From DATDAW01 sp036524675 (GTDB lineage Bacteria > Verrucomicrobiota > Verrucomicrobiia > Chthoniobacterales > DASVRZ01): a stretch of DNA of 35,847 nt. The DNA lies in assembly GCA_036524675.1 (NCBI GenBank), contig DATDBU010000076.1:1-35847 (forward strand), given 5' to 3'. Positions within the stretch are counted from its first letter, which is position 1. Every line of letters starts with the position of its first letter. The notes beneath the pieces were generated by a model. It saw nothing but the letters and a program-made list of their open reading frames with translations, did not search any database and had not been told where the DNA came from. Below are positions 17,002 through 25,221 of the stretch, piece after piece. Position numbers and translations under genes: made by a program.

Positions 17002-18263
17002 CGATTCTGTTGGGTATCCTGCTGGCGATAACGCTCGCCATATTAGTTTTTCGCTATCATTTACCGCTGCGCAGGTTGCGGAAGCGGCTGCGGGATATCG
17101 CTAGTGGCTCAATCCCAAGAACTCATTTCGCGGGAGGCGCTGAAATAGTTAGAGATTTGTCCCTTGATCTCGATCATCTGGTTGAAATGCAGAGTGACAC
17201 TGTGCGACGGGCAGAAGACGAGGGGTTCAACCTGCGCGCCGTGCTCAGCAGCATGAAAGAGGGTGTGCTTATCGTTGACAGCTGGCACCGTATCCGGCTT
17301 GCCAATGAAGGCATCCATTCCTTGCTCCCGCACGGAGTTTCGCCTATCAATCGAACACCGCTGGAGCTATTCCGCAATCACCTGCTCCATCGCGCCATTG
17401 AAGCCAGCCTAACATTTCCCGAACCGCACACCAGTGAAATGACTCTGGACGTATTCGATCACGGCCAGCTCGTGCCACGGCACTTCGAGGTCACCGTTGT
17501 CGGGATGCGCCCAGGTGGCAGAAAGGAATCCCTGGGAGCGCTCATCGTTTTTCATGACATCACACGTGTTAAAGCACTGGAAGGCATGCGCAAAGAGTTC
17601 GTAGCCAATGTTTCCCACGAGCTCCGGACGCCTCTGTCGATTATCAGCGGCTATCTGGAAACCATCCTGGATGACGATCTGAACGACTTGACCGCGGCAC
17701 GGAAGTTTTTGACCATCATGCGCAAACACACGCAGCGGCTGCATTTGTTAGTCGAAGACCTGCTGATCATTTCGCAGTTGGAATCTCAAAAAACGACGCT
17801 CGAAATGGCGCCGATGAACCTTGCTGCCTGTTTGGAAAAAGTGGTCGAGCGTCTTGAACCATCGCTCGAACAACGTGATGTGCGGATCCAGCTCAACTTC
17901 CCGCCCGACTTTCCACAGGTTGAAGCCGACGAACACCGGATGGATCAGGCTTTTTTCAATCTCCTCGACAACGCCGTCAAACACGGGTGCCGCGACCACG
18001 GTGTCGTCGAAGTGCATGGCTCGGTAGCAGAAGGGGATGTCATTGTCTCGGTGCGCGACTACGGACCCGGGATTCCCACAGAGGATCAACCGCATATTTT
18101 CGAGCGGTTCTACCGTGTGGATCGCGGCCGCTCCCGGCAGCGCGGTGGCACAGGGCTCGGGCTATCTATCGTAAAACACATTGTCCAGGCGCACGGCGGA
18201 ACGGTCGAAGTCGAAAGTCGAATTGGAAAAGGCTCAACGTTTCACGTAAAAATACCAATTTAA
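16998..18263 (+). CDS. PhoR-like sensor histidine kinase without adjacent regulator
   Basis: This 421-residue inner-membrane kinase has one N-terminal transmembrane helix (ILLGILLAITLAILVF). A short HAMP-like linker and a PAS domain (about 80-195, from SSMKEGVLIVDSWHRIRLAN) follow. The HisKA domain carries the phospho-accepting His207 in FVANVSHELRTPLSIISGYL. The HATPase domain shows N box FFNLLDNAVKHG, G1 VRDYGPGIP, F box IFERFYRVDRGRSR and G2 GGTGLGLSIVKHIVQAHGG. The order and motifs fit the PhoR/VicK group. It is translationally coupled to rarA, and no response-regulator gene is present before or after it, so its partner is unknown. Confidence 0.93.
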   Translation: MTILLGILLAITLAILVFRYHLPLRRLRKRLRDIASGSIPRTHFAGGAEIVRDLSLDLDHLVEMQSDTVRRAEDEGFNLRAVLSSMKEGVLIVDSWHRIRLANEGIHSLLPHGVSPINRTPLELFRNHLLHRAIEASLTFPEPHTSEMTLDVFDHGQLVPRHFEVTVVGMRPGGRKESLGALIVFHDITRVKALEGMRKEFVANVSHELRTPLSIISGYLETILDDDLNDLTAARKFLTIMRKHTQRLHLLVEDLLIISQLESQKTTLEMAPMNLAACLEKVVERLEPSLEQRDVRIQLNFPPDFPQVEADEHRMDQAFFNLLDNAVKHGCRDHGVVEVHGSVAEGDVIVSVRDYGPGIPTEDQPHIFERFYRVDRGRSRQRGGTGLGLSIVKHIVQAHGGTVEVESRIGKGSTFHVKIPI

Positions 18264-18270
18264 GTTTTCA

Positions 18271-18351
18271 GGTTCAGGATTCGGCTTCAGAATTCCCACC
18301 GCAGCCACGCGTGGCTTCACGGTCGGCCATCTGAAAGCTGAATCCTGAACC
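18271..18351. repeat. Inverted repeat with a central 14-base perfect palindrome
   Basis: The left arm GGTTCAGGATTCGGCTTCAG (18271-18290) is the reverse complement of the right arm (18331-18351) apart from one mismatch and one extra base. The loop holds a perfect palindrome, AGCCACGCGTGGCT, at 18303-18316. The element begins eight bases after the histidine kinase stop, so it could form a terminator-like hairpin, although no T-run follows. Its layout parallels the repeat at 12183-12267 but the sequence differs. Confidence 0.85.
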
Positions 18352-18428
18352 CGAATGCTCCCTAAAAACTTTCGCTTTTCTCGCGGACCGCTTTGAACGA
18401 GTTTGCCCGCCCGATTTTCACGAATTTT

Positions 18429-19754
18429 ATGACTACCCGCGTTCGTTTTGCTCCTTCGCCCACCGGCTATCTGCATGTCGGCGGGGCGCGCACGGCTTTG
18501 TTTAACTGGCTTTTCGCCCGCCACACCGGTGGCAGATTGATCCTGCGTATCGAGGACACCGACAAAGCGCGCAACACCGAGGAAGCCGTGCAGGTCATTT
18601 ACGACGGACTACGCTGGCTCGGGTTGGATTGGGACGAAGGTCCGCACGTCGGCGGTGAATACGGACCCTATTTTCAAAGCGAACGGGAGGAGATTTACCA
18701 AGCTTATCTTAAGAAATTGGAAGCCGCGGGGCGCGTTTATGAGGACAACGGCGCCATTCGTTTCAAATCGGCGCGCGGCATCGTCCAGGTCGAGGACGAG
18801 ATTTGTGGTCGAATCGCTTTCGACATGTCGAATCCCGTCACGAACCCGGACATCACGATCCGGCGGCCCGACGGCGGATGGATTTTCCACTTCGTCAACG
18901 TCGTCGATGACATCGAGATGAAAATGACCCACGTCATCCGCGGCGAGGATCACCTTTCGAATACACCGAAACACGTCGAGCTTTACAGGGCGCTCGGAGC
19001 CGAACCGCCCAAGTTTGCGCATATTCCGCTCATTCTGAACAAGGACGGTTCGAAAATGAGCAAACGCGACAACGGCGCCAGCGTACAGAGTTATGTCGAA
19101 GGTGGCTACGCCCCGGAAGCAGTACGAAATTATCTGTGCCTGCTCGGATGGTCGCCCAAAGATAACCGTGAAAAAATCGGGATCGACGAAGTCATTCAGC
19201 TCTTCACGCTGGAAGGCGTCAACCGACGTAGCGCCCATTTCGACCTCGACAAATGCTTCTGGCTCAACGGCCAGTATCTGGCGCAGATGTCGCTGGAGCG
19301 ATTCCGCGATTTGAGCCTGCCGTTTATCGAAAAGGCAGGGATCCAGGTCGATTCCCAAGCGCATTTGATGCAGGTGCTCGCCATTGTGAAGGAAAAAATC
19401 AAGCACCTCGGCGATGTGCCGTCGTGGATCTCGTATTTCTTCACCGACACAGTCGAGTTCGATCCGGTTGCTGTTGAAAAAACACTCAAAAAACCCGGGA
19501 CACTCGATCGCCTTGCCGCATTGGCAGGCGCCTATGCAGCGGTGGAGAACTGGGACGCCGCCACACTGGAAGTTGTGTTGAAACAGACCGCCGAACGCCT
19601 CGGGGTAAAAACCGCCGAATTGATTCATCCCGCCCGCGTCGCCGCCAGTGGGCGTTCCGTCGGCCCCAGCCTGTATCATATGCTGGAGGTCCTTGGGAAA
19701 GAGACTGTTCTGGCGCGGTTCGAAAAATGTCAGAGCCCAAGTGTTACTGCCTGA
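18429..19754 (+). CDS. gltX: Glutamyl-tRNA synthetase
   Basis: GltX charges tRNA-Glu with glutamate and, in many bacteria, also tRNA-Gln, followed by amidation. The ATG at 18429 gives 441 residues starting MTTRVRFAPSPTGYLHVGGA, with the HIGH-type HVGG at 16-19. Other motifs are LILRIEDTDKARN, the Glu-tRNA-specific GRIAFDMSNPVTN region, VIRGEDHLSNTPKH and KMSKR in DGSKMSKRDNGASV (about residue 209). The C-terminal anticodon-binding part is compact, making the protein somewhat shorter than the usual 470-490. A TTG at 18393 is an alternative start that lacks homology. The stop overlaps aroE by 28 bases. Confidence 0.97.
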   Translation: MTTRVRFAPSPTGYLHVGGARTALFNWLFARHTGGRLILRIEDTDKARNTEEAVQVIYDGLRWLGLDWDEGPHVGGEYGPYFQSEREEIYQAYLKKLEAAGRVYEDNGAIRFKSARGIVQVEDEICGRIAFDMSNPVTNPDITIRRPDGGWIFHFVNVVDDIEMKMTHVIRGEDHLSNTPKHVELYRALGAEPPKFAHIPLILNKDGSKMSKRDNGASVQSYVEGGYAPEAVRNYLCLLGWSPKDNREKIGIDEVIQLFTLEGVNRRSAHFDLDKCFWLNGQYLAQMSLERFRDLSLPFIEKAGIQVDSQAHLMQVLAIVKEKIKHLGDVPSWISYFFTDTVEFDPVAVEKTLKKPGTLDRLAALAGAYAAVENWDAATLEVVLKQTAERLGVKTAELIHPARVAASGRSVGPSLYHMLEVLGKETVLARFEKCQSPSVTA

Positions 19755-20644
19755 ACGACTTGCGCGACTGGCATGAGCCATCGCTACGTTACGCCGTCCT
19801 CGGCGATCCCGTAGCGCACTCTGCGTCGCCCGCAATGCATAATGCGGCGCTCGAGGCTCTCAAATTGCCGGAACGCTACTGTCGCCTCTGGATTCATCCC
19901 GATGAATTGGCCGAAGCTGTCCGGCTTTTGCCAGAAGCTGGTTTTCGGGGAGTCAATCTCACGATTCCCCACAAAACAGACGTCCTGCCGCTCCTCGATC
20001 GCATCGATCCGGGCGCCAAGAAATTGGGCGCCGTCAATACGCTTGTCTTCCAGGATAATACGGTCACCGGCCACAACACAGACGGACCGGGAATCGTCCG
20101 CGCTATCCGGGAGGAATTCGGCGTCGAGGTAAAGAATCAGCGCGTTCTCATCCTGGGAGCCGGCGGCGGCGCCGGGCGCGCGATTGCCACGCAGTGCGCT
20201 CTCGAAGGCTCTCTAAAAATCGTTCTCGTCAATCGCTCGCTTGAAAAGATCGAATCTCTGGCCCGTCAACTCGGCCCGGGAGCGGTCGCCGTCCCACTTT
20301 TACCCGAAGCTCTAGCTGAACATCTTCCTTCCATCGATCTGGTGATTAACGCCACGTCCGTCGGCATGAAATCGGAGGATCACTCCCCGATCCCAGCCCA
20401 TTTGATCGAGAGCAGACTGCTCGTTTATGACACCATTTATGCCGGACTCGTCACCCCTCTGCAGATGGCTGCCAATGAGTCGGGTGCTCGTAACTCGAAT
20501 GGACTTTCCCTCCTTCTTCACCAAGGGGCGCTCTCTCTCGAAATCTGGCTCGGTCACCCGGTTCCCCTCGAAGTCATGCGGCGCGGACTCCTTGATTTCG
20601 TTGGTGCAAAGTCGTCGTTATCGGGGAAAAAAAACACCCGGTAA
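19727..20644 (+). CDS. aroE: Shikimate dehydrogenase
   Basis: AroE reduces 3-dehydroshikimate to shikimate with NADPH in aromatic amino-acid biosynthesis. In the 305-residue sequence the substrate loop is SASPAMHNAALEAL, the catalytic Lys83 lies in NLTIPHKTDVLP and Asp119 in GHNTDGPGIV. The nucleotide-binding loop is LGAGGGAGRAIA (about 143-154), with VNRSLEKI supplying the arginine expected for NADP preference. The late motif GLSLLLHQGALSLEIWLG is typical. The N-terminus (SEPKCYCLNDLRDWHEPS) adds about 20 residues before the usual start and overlaps gltX by 28 bases, which supports translational coupling. Confidence 0.96.
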   Translation: MSEPKCYCLNDLRDWHEPSLRYAVLGDPVAHSASPAMHNAALEALKLPERYCRLWIHPDELAEAVRLLPEAGFRGVNLTIPHKTDVLPLLDRIDPGAKKLGAVNTLVFQDNTVTGHNTDGPGIVRAIREEFGVEVKNQRVLILGAGGGAGRAIATQCALEGSLKIVLVNRSLEKIESLARQLGPGAVAVPLLPEALAEHLPSIDLVINATSVGMKSEDHSPIPAHLIESRLLVYDTIYAGLVTPLQMAANESGARNSNGLSLLLHQGALSLEIWLGHPVPLEVMRRGLLDFVGAKSSLSGKKNTR

Positions 20645-20703
20645 AATCGCCGCGCAACTTTCCAAAAACAGTTGGGTTTCCACTAGCACAAGTAAACCTA
20701 ACT

Positions 20704-21174
20704 ATGAAAAAACCATCCCTGCTTTCGCTCATCGTCGCCCTGAGTCTTGGTGTTGCAGTAACTGACTCTGGCTTTGCCCAAACGGCTCCAACGGCAAATG
20801 CCCCTGCGACGACCACGGCAGCCCCCGACAAGGTGCGCATTACGAAAGTCAATAAGCGTGTCGAGCTTCTCAAAACCGAGTTGAATCTCACGCCCGATCA
20901 GGAATCCAAAGTCCGTGATTTGATCCAGGCCAACGTATCTGCCGCAAAAGCCCATCGCGAAGCCAACCCGACCGCCACGTTGAAAGAACACCGGAAGGTC
21001 CTCGCAGAGAACCGTGCGAAACTTAACCAGGATATCCGCGCGTTGTTGACGCCTGAGCAACAGACCAAATTCGATGCCCTGGAGGCTCAACGCAAAAACC
21101 GGAAAGCGATGAAGCAAGAAAAAGAACACGCCGCTCCATCAGCTCCCGCCACGGCTCCGGCGCCCGTGCATTAA
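20704..21174 (+). CDS. Periplasmic LTxxQ (Spy/CpxP-like) protein
   Basis: This 156-residue exported protein has a signal peptide (MKKPSLLSLIVALSLGVAVT, cleavage likely after GFA). An Ala/Thr/Pro linker follows, then a helical domain with two LTxxQ motifs: LNLTPDQESKVRDLI and LLTPEQQTKFDALE. These motifs define the Spy/CpxP family of envelope-stress chaperones and sensors. The C-terminus is a basic then Ala/Pro-rich tail (KAMKQEKEHAAPSAPA). Family assignment by motif is firm, but chaperone function is inferred. A strong hairpin terminator lies 52 bases after the stop. Confidence 0.82.
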   Translation: MKKPSLLSLIVALSLGVAVTDSGFAQTAPTANAPATTTAAPDKVRITKVNKRVELLKTELNLTPDQESKVRDLIQANVSAAKAHREANPTATLKEHRKVLAENRAKLNQDIRALLTPEQQTKFDALEAQRKNRKAMKQEKEHAAPSAPATAPAPVH

Positions 21175-21226
21175 TTCAATTTACGTGCCGAAAAAACAGC
21201 GCGCCCAGTAAAAGGCCCGCGCATCC

Positions 21227-21256
21227 GACCGGCGAGATCTTCGGATTTCGCCGGTC
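21227..21256 (+). terminator. Hairpin terminator with C(UUCG)G tetraloop
   Basis: Arms GACCGGCGA (21227-21235) and TCGCCGGTC (21248-21256) pair perfectly. The inner bases GATC and GATT extend the stem to 13 pairs, with one G-U pair, around a TTCG loop closed by C-G. TTGTTT follows directly. It lies between the convergent LTxxQ and HAD genes and most likely ends the plus-strand transcript. Confidence 0.8.
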
Positions 21257-21290
21257 TTGTTTGGAGCGGAATCGCGGACTGCTTCTTGTA

Positions 21291-22097
21291 TCAAATGCGA
21301 GGCCACTCTTCAGATTTCCACGGCCAAGCGCGCAATGCTTCTGCCACACCTGCTCCCGCCACGGACTTCGCGACAAATCCACGCGCCAACTCCACTGTTT
21401 GCTTCACTTCCGGTATCGCATTCACCGGACATGTCACCCACGCTGCCGCTCCTCCATTAAGCATCGGCAAATCGTTAAAGTTATCGCCAGCCGCCAGGAT
21501 TCCCTCCCGAGGAATTTCAAGCAGTCGCGCCAGTTCCGTAAGAGCAGAGCCTTTGTGATAATCGACGTGACACAGGCGCAAATACACTCCGTTGCGCTGA
21601 AAGTTCAAATCGGGCAGACGTGGCTGCAATTTTTTCAGAAACTCCACCGCGTCGTCCATTTGTGCATCATTAACCGCGATCAATCCATCCAGCCATCCGT
21701 CTTCGGACGTGGGCGTCATCAGCCCCTTTTGCGTCGCAGCGTATGCAGTCACTTCCTTGTAAATTTCCTCCGCTTCGCGATGCAGCCGCTCGTGCGCAAG
21801 ATCGCAGCGGCGATTCCAATCTCCAAAATCCTCCCAGCTCCCACGTTTGCCCGGGCGATGATGCACCGCGCGCTCCAACGTGATGATGTAATCGGGCTCG
21901 ACTGGAAAACGAAGATCCAGAATGCCCTGCTCAAGTTGCGGAATAGAGCGGCCCGTATTGATCGCCCAAAAACCACCACGTTCTTGCACATCGCGAACTG
22001 CCTCACAAAAGTCAGGAGAAATAAAAGGAGGACGCTCCCAATCGACAATGGTCCCGTCGAAGTCTGTGCTGATGAGGCGGAGTTGGGTGCCGTTCAT
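21291..22097 (-). CDS. HAD-superfamily (Cof-type) phosphatase
   Basis: From ATG 22097 this encodes 268 residues starting MNGTQLRLISTDFDGTIVDW. The HAD motifs are present: I DFDGTIVD (nucleophile and acid/base aspartates), II INTGRS, III Lys in HKGSALTELARLL and IV GDNFNDLPMLNGGA. The inserted cap domain between motifs II and III places it in the Cof/IIB group of sugar-phosphate and nucleotide phosphatases. The substrate cannot be predicted. The frame extends further upstream to 22214, but that stretch overlaps the terminator hairpin of the next gene and lacks homology, so I chose the internal start. Confidence 0.88.
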   Translation of the reverse strand: MNGTQLRLISTDFDGTIVDWERPPFISPDFCEAVRDVQERGGFWAINTGRSIPQLEQGILDLRFPVEPDYIITLERAVHHRPGKRGSWEDFGDWNRRCDLAHERLHREAEEIYKEVTAYAATQKGLMTPTSEDGWLDGLIAVNDAQMDDAVEFLKKLQPRLPDLNFQRNGVYLRLCHVDYHKGSALTELARLLEIPREGILAAGDNFNDLPMLNGGAAAWVTCPVNAIPEVKQTVELARGFVAKSVAGAGVAEALRAWPWKSEEWPRI

Positions 22098-22179
22098 GGG
22101 AACACTGACTTTCCGGAAAGACGCGGGAAATGCAAAGGCCAAATCCATCCCTGCAATGTCGTCCCCGGGGATCACAGGT

Positions 22180-22212
22180 AAAAAACAGGGCCGGTTCTGG
22201 GAAGAACCGGCC
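22180..22212 (-). terminator. Rho-independent terminator of the SPFH gene
   Basis: The arms at 22189-22197 (GGCCGGTTC) and 22204-22212 (GAACCGGCC) form a nine-pair stem with a six-base loop. On the minus strand it is followed by CCCTG and six T residues (A6 at 22180-22185 on the plus strand). It begins 22 bases after the SPFH stop codon, the textbook position. Confidence 0.9.
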
Positions 22213-22234
22213 ACAGCAAGCTCGCCGCCGGGTA

Positions 22235-24280
22235 TTATGACTCCGTCCCAGCAGGCTCGGCAGCCGGATTTTCCTGGCTTACGTTCAAGCCACTCTTTGC
22301 GTCGATCAGCAGGGCAAGCAGTTGATTCACGAGGGTGGGGTTGCCAGCGGCGGGCGGTTGGCCATCGCCCCCGCCGACGCCGCCGAACATGAACATCCGC
22401 TCCGGCACGAGTGGCTGTGTGCTCTGAGCGAAATGCTCAGACACAAGGTTGAGTGCGAACAGACGCGGGTCGCCATAAGCGCGGATTTTTTGCAAGTTCA
22501 CCGAGGCTTCCGCGCGGCCGATCTGGCTGATCTTCGCGGCTTCACCAGCGCCGAGGAGTTCGCGCGATCGGGACTCACCTTCCGCACGGACGATGTCCCG
22601 TTTCGCAAGACGTTGCGCCTCGGCGAGTTGCGCTTCACCTTTGTTCGCAGAGACTTCGACTTCGATCTTGGTCTGCGTGAGTTCGGTTTGTTTCGCGGCG
22701 GCGGCTTGGGCCTCGTTGAGGTCCTGGAGTTGACGCGCGGCTTCCTGCTGTTTGCCGAACGTTTCCTTTTGTTCCTCGGCAAGCCGGCGCAGACGCAATT
22801 GATCGAACAAGGTCTCGATAGACGTTTGTCCCTCCTTCGATTCCGGGCGTCCGATCAGCACGGCGACGCAGGTGATGTCGTACGTCGAAAACCGGCGTCC
22901 CAGCTCCTCGGTGCCACGGCGCTGGATTTCTTCGCGCTTCGTGAGCAGGTCGAGCATGTGCGAGCTTTGCGCCACGTCGCGGAAATACGCAGTGAGGATC
23001 GGGTCGAGCGTCTGGCTGATGAGCCGTTTTACGTCGCCGAAACGCTGCACGACGCTGGAGGCTTTTTCGTAGTCGATGTGCAACACGAGCGACAGCGGGA
23101 GCACGGGCTCGTAGCCGTCGGCGGTGATGAGTTCGATGCTTTCCAAATCGGCGTCATACCGATGTGCCTCGACCTGGCCGGTGATCCAGCGCAGGACGAA
23201 ATTGACCGTGGGCACGAGTTCGATCTTCAGCGCGTAAGGGTTAAGCGCGTATTTGCCGGGCGGCAGGCCGCGACGCCACACGCCGCGGTTGCCGTGTTCG
23301 ACCTGTTCGCCGTAGCGGAATGCCGTGCCGGTCGTATCCATGCCTTGCGAACCGTAATAGGCCACGACGACGCCTACGTATCCGATGGGGATGATGGTTT
23401 TCGGTTTTTCTTCGACCGTGGCAAACCAGCGATTGATGTAAAACGTACCGTCGGTGAGCACCTGGAGCTGTTTACCGCGGCGCCCGCCCAATGCGAGGAA
23501 GACCTGCGGATCCTGGAAATAATTGTGATCCGCAGTGGTATCGCTGGTTTTTACCTCGGGAGCGATGATTTCTCCGGAAGGAATCGGCGGGCCATCATGC
23601 ACGGTGACGACGCCAAGCGTGTCCGTGCGCAGCAAGTCGGCCTGGGCTTCGGCGTCTGTTTTTAACGCGGGCGGAGGGAAATCCTCGCCGTTACTGACCG
23701 AGCGGGCCGCACCAATGAGAACGGGGCTGAAGCCGCGTTGCGAGGCAAGTTCCGTCTGCCAGGCGGCGTATTTGTTATCCTCGCGTTGAAGACCCGGGCC
23801 GCTGTAAACGCGATCCTCGGTAATGACGACGAACAACGACAGGTTCACCGCGTAAACGCCTTCACGCAAAATCGCACGCTGGCGTCCGCGCTGACCGCCT
23901 TTTGATAGAAACGCCACGGCATCCTGGAAATGATTCGACTTCGGGATATCCGCAAGCGTCTGCGTTGGCGGGAGCGGTGCGCCGTCACGTGCATACACGT
24001 AACCGATTTTACCTTCGGAAACCGTGACAAGCGGCTGGCGATGAATGCGGTATTGCCACGGGAACAACCCGAAATGCACACCACCGCGCAGCAACGAGCA
24101 TTGGAAACCTGCCTCGCCATTGAGCGCGATGATGCGGCCTTCGGACAGCGAACCTTTGAACGACCAGAGTTTTTCAACGATACCGACTTTGTTGTGTGGG
24201 ATGTAACGGACGCCTAGCAAAACATACAGCGCAGGGATGCACAGGATCCATACGAACGGTGACTCAAACACTAGTGACAT
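22235..24280 (-). CDS. Large SPFH/flotillin-like membrane protein with duplicated N-terminal modules
   Basis: From ATG 24280, preceded by AGGAAAAG, this encodes 681 residues. One transmembrane helix (residues 9-23) anchors it. Four related segments follow in the order A (about 27-87), B (91-152), B' (222-290) and A' (298-360). B and B' share the pattern DGxPxP, then F-Q-D-x-x-x-F-L, GG-x-RG-x-Q and Y-x-x-N or Y-I-N. The SPFH/band 7 core spans about 370-490 (ADGYEPVLPLSLVLHIDYEK). A long charged, Ala/Glu-rich coiled coil occupies about 490-600, and the tail is Gly/Pro-rich. SPFH proteins form membrane-associated cage-like oligomers. The specific role of this large type is unknown. Confidence 0.85.
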   Translation of the reverse strand: MSLVFESPFVWILCIPALYVLLGVRYIPHNKVGIVEKLWSFKGSLSEGRIIALNGEAGFQCSLLRGGVHFGLFPWQYRIHRQPLVTVSEGKIGYVYARDGAPLPPTQTLADIPKSNHFQDAVAFLSKGGQRGRQRAILREGVYAVNLSLFVVITEDRVYSGPGLQREDNKYAAWQTELASQRGFSPVLIGAARSVSNGEDFPPPALKTDAEAQADLLRTDTLGVVTVHDGPPIPSGEIIAPEVKTSDTTADHNYFQDPQVFLALGGRRGKQLQVLTDGTFYINRWFATVEEKPKTIIPIGYVGVVVAYYGSQGMDTTGTAFRYGEQVEHGNRGVWRRGLPPGKYALNPYALKIELVPTVNFVLRWITGQVEAHRYDADLESIELITADGYEPVLPLSLVLHIDYEKASSVVQRFGDVKRLISQTLDPILTAYFRDVAQSSHMLDLLTKREEIQRRGTEELGRRFSTYDITCVAVLIGRPESKEGQTSIETLFDQLRLRRLAEEQKETFGKQQEAARQLQDLNEAQAAAAKQTELTQTKIEVEVSANKGEAQLAEAQRLAKRDIVRAEGESRSRELLGAGEAAKISQIGRAEASVNLQKIRAYGDPRLFALNLVSEHFAQSTQPLVPERMFMFGGVGGGDGQPPAAGNPTLVNQLLALLIDAKSGLNVSQENPAAEPAGTES

Positions 24281-24937
24281 ACTAACTTTTCCTTTCTGGG
24301 AGAGAGTAATGATGCGAGTACGCGACAGGTTCCGGACTGAACCGGCATGGTAGGTCGCGAGAAAATCGCGAACCTCACACGATATTGGCGAGCCGCACCG
24401 CCGTAGCGGGCCACCAGCCAATGCTCCCTGTCAGACAGTCATGGAACAGTGAACCGGATCCTCCGATTCTCCAGGATACAGTACTGCCTGAAAGCGTTAA
24501 CAACGACCATAATTGATCTCCTTACCAAAGACGCTACGTACGGTCGCGGGAAAAAGCAAACGACGCACGGATGCCTGGGATGTTTAAGAAAGGAAGCACC
24601 GTTCGCTCTGTTAGCCTTATGGGCGCCTCCCGGGATGATTTCGTAAAATTCCCGCGCACGCGGCATTTGTTTGGGTCGATGGGGGACAGAGGATGACAAA
24701 CATCTCGGACGCCGCGAATCGGAGACTTTCATCCGCGATGCTTCGCTCGTTGGTAGAAGAAAACCTTGGGATTCAATTCACCGTGGCCGGACGCATGGTT
24801 TTGCAGTGTCGCGATCATGAAATTCACCGAGGGAATGCATCCGCGCATCCTGAACAAAGGCCGACGTGGACGTCGCCTCTACTTTGTGATCCGTGGTGCG
24901 CCTTGCCTGGGATTCCTCGTTTCCGTAGCTTGGAATC
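24281..24937. other. 657-base region without a recognisable gene
   Basis: This region lies between the SPFH gene start and the broken VapB gene. Its left end must hold the SPFH promoter (minus strand). Several short open frames exist on both strands, but none shows a recognisable motif, a Shine-Dalgarno sequence or a plausible composition. I found no tRNA-like fold. It may be decayed sequence of the accessory patch that follows. Confidence 0.5.
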
Positions 24938-25221
24938 ATGAAAACAACCATTGATATTCCTGAAAGGAACTCATGGATGCCATTCGGTTCACCAATGCGA
25001 AAACCAAACGCGAAGCGGTGGTCGCTGCCCTACAGGATTTTAATCGCCGCCAGCGTATGGCCGCGCTGGTGAAACATCCGGGAACGTTTGATTCCCTGAT
25101 GACCAACGACGAAATCGAAAGCCTCGAAGAAACCCGGAACCCACTCGCTGGCATTGTAATCGAAACTCATCGATACGTCTTTGTGGGTCCACGCGCTGCG
25201 GCGCAATGGAGACAGCGATAA
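24938..25221 (+). pseudogene. vapB: VapB-type antitoxin, broken by a missing A
   Basis: ATG 24938 opens MKTTIDIPE and then goes out of frame. The frame starting at 24964 reads KELMDAIRFTNAKTKREAVV and continues AALQDFNRRQRMAAL. Adding one A to the AAA run near 24963-24965 gives the uninterrupted peptide MKTTIDIPEKELMDAIRFTN. That is the standard N-terminus of VapB antitoxins of the DUF2191 type, which carry a small DNA-binding N-terminus and a toxin-binding C-terminus. The frame then runs past the expected end (about residue 66, after SLEETR) to 25221 and overlaps the toxin gene. So the antitoxin is probably not made in normal form, unless the missing base is a sequencing error. Confidence 0.8.

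Noticed and set aside
18609..19835. 408-codon open frame on the minus strand opposite gltX
   Set aside because: It is a mirror of the gltX coding frame and has no motif of its own.
22322..23665. 447-codon open frame on the plus strand opposite the SPFH gene
   Set aside because: It is antisense to a well-supported gene, its sequence is rich in Arg, Phe and His as expected for a mirror frame, and no domain was seen.
24439..24954. Several short open frames in the gap before the broken VapB gene
   Set aside because: None has a ribosome-binding site, a recognisable motif or a plausible composition, and frames on both strands compete for the same bases.
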